From contig JAJKFH010000770.1 in NCBI GenBank assembly GCA_023333565.1, positions 806,001 through 870,000 of the forward strand: a stretch of DNA of 64,000 nt. The letters are read 5' to 3'. Position numbers and translations under genes: made by a program. The DNA is from Puffinus mauretanicus. Taxonomy: Eukaryota > Chordata > Aves > Procellariiformes > Procellariidae. Positions 25,501 through 36,243 of this stretch are shown here, one piece after another; the first letter of the stretch is position 1; each line of letters starts with the position of its first letter. The notes under the pieces were generated by a model. It was not told the origin of the DNA. It did not search any database and worked only from the letters and a program-made list of their open reading frames with translations.

Positions 25501-28500
25501 GTGTTCTGCTGGATAGTTTTCTTTAAATATTAAACTGCTGTATAGTGGTTATTCCATATTTTGTTCCACCTTGGGCTGTGACATTCAGTGTTCCTTAGTT
25601 TTTGCTAGTTTCTTTTCACTTCATAAAGGAGCTTGGTTGAAGAGTGCTACTAAAGTGTCAATGTACAATCTTCAATGGTTATACAGACCAAGTGCTGGAA
25701 TTCAAGATTGCATATCAGGTCCAATGACTGTTACATAATGCTGGAGATACCATATCGGAATAGTTTATTTGTAGGCATTGCTGTGGACAATGTTGAGGAC
25801 AGGCATACAAAAGTTGACTTTTCTAGAGCAAAGAATTCCTTTAGAGGACAGCCAGAGAAAAGTCAAAATACAATACACAGTGATTCCAAGCCTACAAGTA
25901 AGTTCCCTGATAGTAGTTGTAATTGCTCTAACGAAAGATGTTGGTTACTAAAGAAAAGCTGGCAAGGGTGTGGCTTCTACAGCGTTTCTCTTTAATCGCA
26001 TGTTTAAATAAGGGATTAGATAATGAAGCAGCAGTGTCCTGTAAGGGATGAAAGGAAGCATGTAGAGAAAGCATGACTGTTATGTAACCTGGCTCTTTCT
26101 CTGTCATTGTGAAAATTTCCTGTATGTATTGCGGTTGAAGTGAAAATAAGGCAAGGCCCAAAGAAATATAACCTGATTGCAGGTCTAGGCATTAGAATGG
26201 GATTTCTGGCGTTCCAGGCTTTTGGCATCAAATCAGCAGTAGCAATGATTGCGTAACCAGTAGGATTTCAGACATGTGTCGTCGTCCCCCGCGCCGTGTC
26301 CCCCCTGCCCGAACAAAAACCACCACCAAACCAAAACTGTAATACCAGCAGTGACGAGAGGATGAGTCCCACGTTAGGTGATGGAAACCGATTATGGTCC
26401 ACACTTTCTTCATCTTTCTAGAGAACGAACTGTTTTTCTCCAGGCAAAATTTAACCTGCACTCCTTAGTCAGACCAAGTGAGCAGTAGTGAAATCATTGG
26501 TGCCATGCATGTGGCATTTGGCTAAAGGTGAAACCAAGTCTGGTCTGATTTGCTTTTTAAACATAAGGATCTTGTTTTTCTTTCCTCAGAATCTATAGAG
26601 ATGAATTTCAGATTCTTGTAATAGTGACTATGCAATTCTTCTAACAAATCTGTCTGTTTCATAGCAGTCCCTCTAATTGATCTTATTTTATATGAAATAG
26701 CTTTCCTTTCTCTTAGCCATAATTGTTTTCATTCCTTATAAGTAAGACTATACAAAGAAGTGAAGGCACTTCATCTTTAGGGAAGCAGTTGGTTGTCGAG
26801 CTCGTATAAATAATTAAAATTTGGTAGACTACTTAAACAGTCAGAAGAGAATCCAGCAAACAGTGTGTAGCACGTGTTTCAAAAGAAGTGGAGAAGCTGT
26901 GGGTACCAGAGATGCTCTTAAGAAATGAAGTGTGCTGCAAGCTAGCAGTTATGTTGAACAAAGTTGGTTTGTGGAGATCCTTCCTCACAGGTTTTTCAGT
27001 TTTTGTCACTTTATACAAATAAGTGAATGCGGTTATCAAGTCCATTCCACTGCAGAACTCTCCATGCTGAACTGCAGTCTTGAATCAGCATGTATGTTCA
27101 AACTGCAGCTATTACAAATGAAAGTAACTTATCTAAATATGGGTGCTCATGTCATTCCTTGGATACAGTGGAAACAACAGCAAAATAAACCATTTTAGGT
27201 GCCTTTAACAATGTTTCAGCAGTGTAAGTTGAGCTATGATGTCACCTGGCTCTTCAGTCCCTCATCTTTTCTCTTGCAGTTGTGGTATAGGTTTGATCAC
27301 ATGAGATCTCATTGAGAATCCAGCAAATTCCTGCTGAGCAGTAATCCTGTATTTGTTTTCCTCTTTCCTTAAAATCATGTAAGAAAACAGACTTCCACTT
27401 TTGCCCTACTGTATAACGTCTTAGTATGATTTGCTGTAATTGCCATCAGTCTGATTTCTCGAGCAAGTGAGTTTGTAACATACTGCCATCTCGTCAGTAA
27501 CTCTAAGCCACTGAGAGAGGGCACTGTTCTCAATCAGTAAACATAACACTGACATTACACAGGAATTGTATTTTTTAAAAAAAAAAAAAAAAAAGAGAAA
27601 GGCATTTAAGCAAGGCACTCAAGCCTCTTTGTACCTGACTTTGCAGCAATACAGGATTCTGTATGTTGTATGTGAGTTGCAGACAATAAAATGGCAGACG
27701 ACTACATGCTTGATTGGAGGGGAAAAAAAAAAGCAAGCAAGCTAAAAGCTAACCATGATAAAGGACAGTTCCTGAAAATATTTACAAGCTACAGACTTAA
27801 CACAACAACTATGTTGACAGTTGATAGTGGCTGTCACAGCTTCCCAAACAGCAGCACTGAGTCAATTCTCATTAAGTATTTGGAAAATTACTTACTTCAA
27901 CACTGAAGAAAGATATTTCAAATTAGAATACATAAATTTGCACGCTGTTAATATTTAATCTGCACAATCTATCTCTAAAAGTTCTATCATTCCTATATGT
28001 TGGTCTGATATTCCTCACGGGTGTACTTTCCAGAAGAGCAAACTGAAGACAGGTGGTTTTGTTCCCTTTTCTGTACTCTGGCCAGAAGGCATTGTGTACA
28101 ACAATCTGCTGTAACCTAATGATGTAAAAGATCAAGTCACTGCAACTGAGATGATATCTGAGGCATCTCTAGCTGGATTTTATCTCTGGGGAAAAAAAAA
28201 TTAACAACAGCTTGGCACTGAGTTAGTTTTCTAATTAAATGTTGATGTAGCTCTTTGCTTTTAAGATACCAGTTGGTTGCCCAAGGAAGCAGAGAGCAGT
28301 CAGGATAATCAGTGACTAATGCACACACTGATTCACCTCCTGGAGGCATTACATTCTGAGACCGAGTTGCTAGTATAATGTGGGAAACACTGGCTTTTAA
28401 GATACCCTCGCAATGTCTTTGTGTAGAGGAATTTTCCATGACGGTTCACCTGTCTCTGATGTAGGATGCTAAGAGATACTTTTTATTGAGATAATCAGAA

Positions 28501-31500
28501 GGTCTTTATGAAAGATGTCTTGTTATTGGGTTCACTGTGGTTTGGAAGGCTAAGCCTCCAGAGTATCAACAACGGTATCAAAAATGCTTTCCCAGGTTTT
28601 GTTCTGTTTCTGATTTTATTAACCCAGCCTGCTGTGCTGTAGACCAGTAGCATTTGTGAGTTTCTACACAGCAATTATTGCATGAATTTTGTACTCCTTC
28701 ATACATATATTGAAATTCAAAAAGTATGGGGCCATGTTTAATAGGGTCCATATACATAACTGAAAATGTTCAAAAGTTCTTTCTCAGCCTTTCTGTAGAT
28801 GGGTGACAACTGTGAGCATGACTTCAACAAAAAGAGTTATAATTTAACTCTTGTCTGGAAGCATGCAAATTGTGGCAAATGTCACTGAAAGTCATGTAGT
28901 CCTTGCATCTCACTCAAGGCAGAAGCATTTCTGGCAGATATTTGTCTCATCTGTTCTCTGGCATGTCCAGAGATGACAGTTCCTTATACCTCCAGGCAGT
29001 CAGTCCTGTACTTCATTTCTGGCTGTTCAGGGTATCCTTATCGTATGATACTAACTCACTCTGTGCTTGGGCTTTATCAAGAATATTTCTCTATTGCTGG
29101 AGGTAACAGGGAAGTGTGATGCCAGTTACTGCAAGAACGGCTAGGACTACTGTTGTTTTAAATCCTAGTCTTTAAACGTGGCGCAAACATCTGTAAGTGG
29201 AATAAAGTTTGAGTGCTGCAGGGGGAATCTCACAGATTGGGTTTGTGTAGCTATGGTCAGAGATGGAGCCTTATCTTGCCATTTAAGTGCACAGTTAATA
29301 AAAAAATTGAAATATCGCAATATTTCTCTTTCTAAGAATGCACTTTTCCAGGTTTTTCTTATTTTATAGTCATAAAAAACCACATTCTCATTAAATTAAT
29401 TTCTTGAAATACTTCACCACTTCTCAGTAGATCATTGGTCACATCAACGTGTCACACAGGCATAACAATAACGTATGTGCAGGGGGAGAAATGATGTACA
29501 GCCTTAAAATTTAAGTTGCAGGCCTGGGTTTGTGGCTCTAAGTCTGGAATTCCAGATTCTGCAATTAACAGTGGGATCAAGATCAAGTGTGAATGTATCG
29601 AACTGTCCTTTTCACTCTTCCACCCTCCCTTTTGAGATCTTTTTTTATCAACAGGCAAGAAGTGTCAGTAATACAATAGATCACTGTCATGAAGGATGAA
29701 CCAGTAGCCTAGTTTCAGTCTTGGGAGTACAAAATAAAAATCAGCTGAAGGGATAAATGTGGAATAGATCACATCAATATCTGCAAGACTAAATAAACCC
29801 TCCCCCCATAATGAATAGCTAAATGTTTATTAATAGCAATTTTAATTGAGGTCAAGATTTATAACAGTAGTTCATAGAGCTTTTAATGACAGCTCTTTGT
29901 CCCTCAGATTGGGTGTTATAGGTAGTAGTGACTTGTTTTTGGCAAGAATGTGCTTTAAGGTGTAGTCAGAGGAACTCCTAAGGGGGCTGGATGTGGAAGG
30001 AATGTCAGCTCCCAAGATTTGCTTTAAGAAGAAAGTCGTCATTTTCAGGGCTCTTTGAAGAAATGCCAAGTCTTACACATGTTTGGAATTACCAAATGCA
30101 TTCATGATATACTTTCAATTGCAGTTTTGTTACGTCAGTGGTAAAATAATGGCAGTCTCCATAAACCTGGAAGTCCTGGATGACTAGCAGCTTCATTTTC
30201 CCTAGTCGCATTGTGTCATGTATGGTAAAGAGCACTTCTAAAGCAATTTTGTTACTTTTGTCCATTGCTTTAAGGCCACCGAAGAGCACAGGTGGGACTC
30301 TGCTCCAATTCCACGTTTTTCTTTGCTTCAGAATACTGTATGTTTCACTGATCTTCCTCCACCTCTCCTGTGATGACTGGCAGGTGGTTGCCACTGCTGG
30401 TTGTATTCTGATACTGTGTCAGAGCATCTGATGCCTGCAGGATTGCACTGTAAGTATTCTTTAGTCTTCATTGCCTCCCCCTGCTCCAGAACAAGTCGTC
30501 ATTATTTGGAGGACACAGGACAGTCAGGAGCCTGCCCTCTCCTTGACCTTCTAGATAACTGACTATTCATGCAAATATTGCAAATACGTTGTTCTGGAGA
30601 GAGCAAAACATTCTCACTGGAATATTGCTGTCCCACACCATAACCACCTACTAGAGGGGGCTGAAAAGTGGCGTACCAGTGATTATCAGGAATGGTCTCT
30701 GTCTCAGTGCCTTCCACTTCACACAGACTGGCACTCTCATACCAGAAAGCATATCTTGCCTAGGTGTGGTTATTTCCACTGGCACTATTTTACCACAATG
30801 CATTTTCTCTAGAGATCTGCTGCTCTTCTTTGCTGTTTATGTGGAGGAAGCAAATGTCAGGTCTGCTTTTTTCCTTAAAGAAATAAGTGTGCATGAGGGA
30901 AGGCAAGGGTGAAAGTGTGCCCTCTAGGATTTGGAAGAAACCAAGCTGAAAAACCTTAATGGTATTTGTTTTGAAACAGTTTCTGCAATGGGTAACAGCT
31001 GCTTTTCCAAAGGAAACAATGAGAGAAACTGCAGCTTTATTCAGTGTGCAATGACTGAAACACCCATCACAGGCCTCAGGCTCCACTGTGTACTTCTAGA
31101 GACCAATGTTCTCCAAAACACAGAAATTATGAGCATAGGGTTATTTTGGGGCTCCTTGCTAAAATACAGCCTCAGTGATTTTTTTTTTTTTTAAGTTTTC
31201 TTCTATCATGCATGAAAAGACTTGCTGCTATGTCAAGTCCCCATTGCCAAAATACTAGCTTGAGAGAATTTTCAAATTTTAATTATAAGCCACATGAACT
31301 TTTTTTTATTTATATAGGTACACTGACATTTGCAACCCCATTACTCTAATATAGCTCATAAGTAATGAGCTGTAAAACACCATTTTAATGCAAAAATACA
31401 CTACATCTAGATTCTACTCTTGTGCAGACAAATGTTCCAAAATAATTCAGAACGGATTATTTTTGCAATGAAAATAATTCGGCAATTTTAAAAAATGCAC

Positions 31501-31890
31501 TAATGGTCTTACTTAGAAATTTATCTAACAACATGAAGAACTAATATTTCTACCAGGAGCTCACTAAGATGATTAATTATATAAGATTAATATCTTTTTG
31601 GATAATTAGTAAAATTGGAAGCAAGTTTGAAAGGTCTTTTTCAGTCTCTTGGTAGTTTAAAACATTTAAATTTAAAATAAACCTAGAAGATTTTCACAGT
31701 AAGCTGGCAGGTTTTGTGAGGAAAATTCTTTTGTTGTGGAAGAGAGTCAACACTGTGTGAAAAATCTTTTCTTTTTGTAGAATGGCAAGCAAAGATTGCT
31801 CAATGGCCCTGTGAACATTTCAGAGTTGTAGGGCTGAGCGAGACTAAGGTGAACATCTTTTGAAGGGTTCTGCCAGTAAATAAATTGCAA
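19560..31890. other. Intergenic DNA downstream of NGF, no supported gene
   Basis: AT-rich, low-CpG DNA between the speculative ORFs and the NGF 3' end. It includes an A-rich patch at about 20459-20493, an 18-base A run at 27577-27594 and a small GC-rich, CpG-containing fleck at 26275-26330. The longest frame is a 156-codon ATG ORF at 24788-25258 on the minus strand; it has no recognisable domain and is described in findings. No tRNA, snoRNA or microRNA hairpin was recognised by eye. The block near 31430-31700 is very AT-rich with several TAAT cores. Confidence 0.55.
27577..27594. repeat. 18-base A tract
   Basis: The A run directly follows six T residues at 27571-27576. It is a simple-sequence tract with no recognisable retroelement body attached. 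Confidence 0.9.
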
Positions 31891-31894
31891 AACA

Positions 31895-32044
31895 CAAAAG
31901 GTTTCCAAAAGAGTTTAATAAATAATGAGGTTCTTTCTGTACTGTATAAACTATAAATATACCATGCAGTCCTTTATAACTTAAAATAATTTACAGACTG
32001 AGGTAGGGGGGTAGGAGGATGTTGTCATGGGGTTTAGATCCATC
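31895..32044 (-). other. NGF: NGF 3' untranslated region
   Basis: About 150 bases follow the NGF stop codon on the minus strand. As I remember the mammalian NGF 3' UTR, the match is clear: a TAAATTATTTTAAGTTATAA stretch, then GGACTGCATGGT, a TTTATAGTTTATACAGT segment, and a TTATTTATTAAA block close to the end. That a non-coding stretch is recognisable between birds and mammals suggests selection on mRNA stability or localisation. The 3' end is set from the poly(A) signal at 31919-31914 and is approximate. Confidence 0.8.
31914..31919 (-). terminator. NGF: NGF poly(A) signal ATTAAA
   Basis: On the minus strand this reads ATTAAA, the commonest variant of AATAAA, about 126 bases after the stop codon. 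It overlaps the AU-rich nonamer TTATTTATT (31925-31917), so cleavage signal and AU-rich instability element share bases. Cleavage is expected about 10-30 bases further on, near 31885-31905. Confidence 0.75.
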
Positions 32045-32764
32045 TCAGGGTCTCCCTGACTTCCTGCTGAGCACACACACACAGGCTGTGTCAATTCGAA
32101 TAAATCGCCAGGCTGCTTGCTTGCCCTCCATTGTCAGCGCTTTGACAAAGGTGTGTGTTGTGGTGCAGTAAGAGTTCCAGTGCTTTGCATCAATCCCTCG
32201 GCACCCACTAGAGACTGGCTTAGGGTCCCTGCACTTGGTCTCAAAAAAGTACTGCTTAAAGATGTTGTTGTTAATGTTGACCTCTCCCAACACTGTCACC
32301 TCTTTGCCTTTAATGTCAGTGGCTGTGGTTTTGTCCCCAACCCACATGCTGACACTGTCACACACTGAGAACTCTCCCCGGTGTAATACGGGATGCGCGG
32401 TCCTCTTGGTCCTGGCAGTCCTGTTGAGAGAAACTGCACTGCTGAGAAATCCCATATTCTGTCCTTGCCCTGACACCGGGGGGGGCTGTGTGCTGAACAG
32501 CACCCGAGGAGACCGGAAACGCCTCTTCTTAAAAAATTTTGGGTCCATGGTGATATTTATAGCTTCTCGTCTACCTATCGTCCAAGTAGAGTGACCGTGG
32601 GATGTCTGCGGAGCTGCCTTGGGAATGTGGTGTCTGTTACTCCGGTGGATATTGAGCAGGGAGTGTTCTGCAGGATACTCCAGTGGAGCATTGTCCTCTG
32701 ACTTTGGAGCTGCCTGTGTGCCGATCAAAAAAGCTATAATCAGAGTGTAGTACAGCATGGACAT
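32045..32764 (-). CDS. NGF: Beta-nerve growth factor precursor (prepro-NGF)
   Basis: This exon encodes a secreted neurotrophin that binds TrkA and, with the pro-domain attached, p75NTR/sortilin. It supports survival and growth of sympathetic and sensory neurons. The complete 239-residue precursor is in one exon. Signal peptide: residues 1-18, hydrophobic, ending IGTQA. Pro-domain: 19-121, with N-glycosylation sequons NIT (70-72) and NRT (114-116), a dibasic KKRR at 79-82, and the conserved [12 protein letters not shown] block. Furin site: RTKR at 118-121. Mature factor: 122-239 (118 residues), starting [15 protein letters not shown]. Its six cystine-knot cysteines are at mature positions 14, 57, 67, 79, 107 and 109 (expected pairs 14-79, 57-107, 67-109). 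The receptor-contact Trp at mature 20 and the [13 protein letters not shown] and [18 protein letters not shown] signatures are present. The start is the ATG at 32764-32762; the frame is open upstream only through GTG CAT AGC GTA to the splice acceptor. No frameshift or missing key residue was seen. Confidence 0.98.
   Translation of the reverse strand: MSMLYYTLIIAFLIGTQAAPKSEDNAPLEYPAEHSLLNIHRSNRHHIPKAAPQTSHGHSTWTIGRREAINITMDPKFFKKRRFRSPRVLFSTQPPPVSGQGQNMGFLSSAVSLNRTARTKRTAHPVLHRGEFSVCDSVSMWVGDKTTATDIKGKEVTVLGEVNINNNIFKQYFFETKCRDPKPVSSGCRGIDAKHWNSYCTTTHTFVKALTMEGKQAAWRFIRIDTACVCVLSRKSGRP
32048..32401 (-). other. NGF: Mature beta-NGF segment
   Basis: These are the codons for the 118 residues that remain after cleavage behind RTKR. 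The protein forms a non-covalent homodimer through its beta-strand waist. Compared with the chicken mature protein as I remember it, only two substitutions stand out: an Ile in the NINNNIF segment where chicken has Val, and Lys in the CRDPKPV segment where chicken has Arg. The pro-domain differs much more, as is usual for neurotrophins. The C-terminal RKSGRP matches birds rather than the Ala-Val-Arg ending of mammals. Confidence 0.9.
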
Positions 32765-32776
32765 TACGCTATGCAC

Positions 32777-35700
32777 CTAGAACAAAAGAAAAACGTAATG
32801 TTACTGTAAGCCATGCTGGCACAAACGGATGCCGTTGCTGACAATAAATTTATGAGATACCCAGGATCATACAGATTTCATGAGGTATTCATGTGAGTGC
32901 CAGATGTTGTTCTTCCGGAAGAGCTCATTCAGACAGTATAAATGTTCTTAATAAAGCGAGAACATTAGAAAATAATAGCTAGATTATTATTAATTCCTCT
33001 GGTATTTGTTATTAGAACACTGTTTATGAAGCACTTGCTTGGTGTTATTAATGTGGAGACCATATGGCGACAGCATGTTCTTAGGAGTAAAATCTCTAGT
33101 GATTTTTGCAGCAACCTTTTTGGCCAGGGCTGCTCTCTTGGCTGGAAATACCCTGCAGAGTAGTGAGAGTAGAAGCAGTCCCTTGGCTAAAATAGCTGTC
33201 CATTCGGTTAATTTGTCTGCAGAGGTGTCCTTGGGGCTAGGGTGGGGACCACCAAGCCGGTACTTGTGGAAGTGGTGGAGCCCCCAGTGAATCGTGCCGT
33301 TGTCACACACTCAACAGCCATGCTTACCTGCCATGTGGACAAGCCCCACCACTCTGGCTGGCTCAGCAGCCTCCAGCAGCCTCCATCTATCCCATCTGCC
33401 CTTTCGGGACGCACCACATTGCTGATTTTGGGCGGATAAAGCCCAGGCTCCTTCCCAGAAGAGCTCAGGCATCACATGTCACAAGGGCAGATGGGATTTT
33501 TCCATGTCCAAGCTGCCTATTGGGACAAATATGGGTATTACATAGGAGCACCATGGGTGACAGGCTACTTCTGGGTTGGCATCTTAGGTATAGCATAGCT
33601 AAAACTGTTGTGGCCGTAGTACTGGGAATTACGTACAGGGAAACACCTTCCTTTTATCAGAGTGCCATGAGCAAGAAGCTCCACAAATGTCACTGCATAG
33701 CAGATCCAGTGCCAGTGCTAGTCTTCCTTCAATCTGGAGAATATGCACATCTGTTTAGATGTGGAAAAGTATAAGACAAATGTCTAAAACTTCGCTAAGA
33801 ACAATTTTATGCTAGAAGACCAGCAGCAGTGATGCCTTGTTAGGTAACTACCATGTGTTGACTAATTCAGCCACGTGTTCGGTTAACAAATCAGCAGCAG
33901 GCATCCTGGGAATAAGAGACATTCAAAAATGATCTGAAATTGCAGTTAATGGCAGACGTTGTATTTCCTCTGTGAAGACTTAATAAGCAGAGACAGGGTA
34001 TAAACAGAAAAAAACTACCAAGTGAGGCCCCTCCCCTGTCTCTTTGCCTTGTTTTGCCTGACATGTCTCAGCTGGCCCTGAATTACACGGTGTCCGGCCA
34101 GCAGGCAGGCAGCCGCACATAGACTGGACAAACAGGGTTTTGTAAAGAGGAATCGGGCTCTGCAGTTCCACTGTGATTTCCCAGCATGTCTTAATGTTTT
34201 TTCTGGGTGTGGGTCAATTACTGTTGAAGCTCCCCCTCTCTCTTTCTGTTCAGCTTTCTCAGACTGGAATCCCAAGCAGCACTAAAGCACTCAACCAGGG
34301 CTTCAGCTTTGCTAGAGCACAATCTTGTAGAAAATGCAGAACCGTAAGATGTCCCATAGGACCTTGTGTGGATAGTCGTATCTCGGACAAGAACTGAAAT
34401 GAAATAAACAGCAGTGTTTGTGCAGGGCTGGGCAAGCATTTAAGAAATCAGCAGGAGATGCCAAGTGAAGGTAGTGACTGAAGAGGGTGAAGATGCTACA
34501 GTCCCTGCATCAAGGGGAGAAAAGAAGAGAAAGGCCAAAAGCCACATTAGCAGTTGTCTGTGCAACAGTTGGGCTGGAAGAATTGGGGACAAAATGATTA
34601 TGAGGAGAGTCAAATCTCTCTCACAGAGAAAGTCCTTACTGTTCCAAAGCTACTTTTAATTTGCTTAAAACAAAGCTGAGGATTGCTGCTTTCCCATACG
34701 CTGCTTGTGCTTGAGCAGTCATCATCATCTGTATACGGAAATAGAGCTGGGTGTAGCTCAATAGCTTGGCTACGCACGATTCAGAGAGTAACCCCTTGTT
34801 CTACAACCAAATTAAAATCAGATGGTTCATTACATCTCTAAAGAGTTAGCTTTCCCGACAGAAATGTTAATGGAAAAGGTTTGCGGAACAAAATCCAGGC
34901 ACAATTTAGACATGCCAATAGCAGCCTCAACCTATTGTGTTTATACATAAACTCTTTTTTTATTATTTCCTTCTATAGGAAAGAGACATCGCAATGTCAG
35001 CAAAGGGCTGTTTTTGGTTTTGTGCTATACAAGATTCACTGCTCTAAAATGCAGCTACGTTTATCTCCCTTCTCTGAGTTACTTATGTTGCATATGCTAA
35101 GATTATTGCTTTAAGGCCATTAACACAAAATCAGAAAGATCTCACCTGCTTGCTTTTTTTTTTTTTTTTTTAAAAACTTGTCTTGTATTTCCTCTCCTTG
35201 TGGTAAAGCATTCTGTGGGGAGAGTGGCTCAAACACAGACAAAATGTATTTGGGATACCTGGGAGTTTTCCTGAAGATTCAACGTGGAATCTTTCAAGCA
35301 ATTATTAAATTATTGGAGAATAGAAACTGACAGATTAAAAAAGTGGACTAGACTTGATGACAACACAAGCAAAAAAAGTTAACATTTAAAGAATAGGTGT
35401 GCCTTAGACTGTGAGGATTGTGGACTTTTTTGCTGACATGTACAGATATTTTACAGGCTTGGGGGGATTATTTTGGGGGGTTATTTCTAAACTTTGTCAC
35501 ATAGTTGGTAGACCCTTTCATGGTGCTTTCTAGAAGTGTTCACAGTGCATGCCAAGTGCAGCCACCTGAACTTCCAGGAAGATGCACAGCTGCCAATTCT
35601 AATGCTGGTAGTACACAGGTAGCTGTTTGTAACATTGGCCACAAAGATTATCACCTTTGCCAAAAATACAAAAACTGTACTAAAAACAGAGGATGTTTAA

Positions 35701-36103
35701 TGAGAACTGTGACTTCTAAGTGGACCATCTGTCATTATAAGTAAACATTCCCCACAAAAGAGATGATGTCTGGAGACAGAATAAAAGAAGACAGAATAAG
35801 TGGAAACTCCCATTTTAGCCAGACAATAGCTAGCTGGGTATCAGTGAAGCAACTTGTTTAATGAGTCAAAGGACTAAGCTTTTCCAAAAATAAGAGTATT
35901 AAATGCAAAATGCGCTCATCTTCATTCTTTAGAAAACAGACCAATGATTTTTTTAAGTTCAAGCTGACAACTCTCTTCCCCACTTGTATGTTGGTCAAGT
36001 GTCATTTAAACACGTTTTCTGGTATAGCTGTTCAGGCTGCTGTGTGATACTGGTAATAGACTATTTCAGTCTGCTCTGAGAAGAGTGTGTATATTGTGCT
36101 TAC
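32777..36103 (-). other. NGF: NGF last intron
   Basis: The 3' splice site on the minus strand reads TTTTCTTTTGTTCTAG|GTGCATAGC, with the AG at 32778-32777, just as the mammalian gene is spliced 12 bases before its main ATG. The 5' splice site is AAAG|GTAAGCAC at the end of the upstream exon. The intron is about 3.3 kb. It contains a GC-richer block at 33110-33450 with overlapping frames on both strands, described in findings, and an 18-base T run at 35154-35171. No other element was recognised. Confidence 0.8.
35154..35171. repeat. 18-base T tract in the NGF intron
   Basis: Homopolymer T on the plus strand, that is, A on the NGF-sense strand. It is probably a length-variable simple repeat. 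Confidence 0.9.
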
Positions 36104-36243
36104 CTTTGAGTATACTGCACAAAAAACTAGTCCCCAGCAAGATCGTTATTTCATCCAGACGCTGAGCTGGCATTGGCTGCAGCATGCCATCGGGCCAGTT
36201 TGACTGCGTAGCTGAGTCTGGGAGTTGCTTATTCTGCGTTCCA
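36104..36243 (-). other. NGF: NGF upstream non-coding exon (human exon 2 equivalent)
   Basis: This is a 140-base exon on the minus strand. Acceptor: ACTTCTACTTCTAG, with the exon starting TGGAACGC at 36243. Donor: CTCAAAG|GTAAGCAC after 36104, close to consensus. Its middle (ACTGGCCCGATGGCATGCTG and CAGCTCAGCGTCTGGATG) aligns with the exon before the coding exon in human NGF mRNA as I recall it (GGCTGGATGGCATGCTGG, then CTCAGCTCAGCGTCCGGACC). It holds two upstream AUGs, at 36190 and 36185. The first is in the NGF frame but meets TAA at 36148-36146, so this exon cannot extend the NGF protein N-terminally. The second opens a 29-codon uORF that crosses the splice junction and stops four bases before the NGF ATG. 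This exon is not marked by any long ORF. Confidence 0.82.

Noticed and set aside
32117..32594. Plus-strand ORFs opposite NGF (32117-32368 and 32235-32594)
   Set aside because: These are shadows of the NGF coding strand; composition follows from conserved NGF codons.
32765..32776. Start of NGF at the upstream GTG (Val-His-Ser-Val)
   Set aside because: GTG is the first codon of the exon after the splice acceptor, not a start. The ATG at 32764 fits the known short preproNGF.
34748..34800. tRNA-like GGTGTAGCTCAATAGCTTGGC
   Set aside because: It resembles a D-arm/A box, but there is no matching acceptor stem, anticodon arm or B box in the right place.
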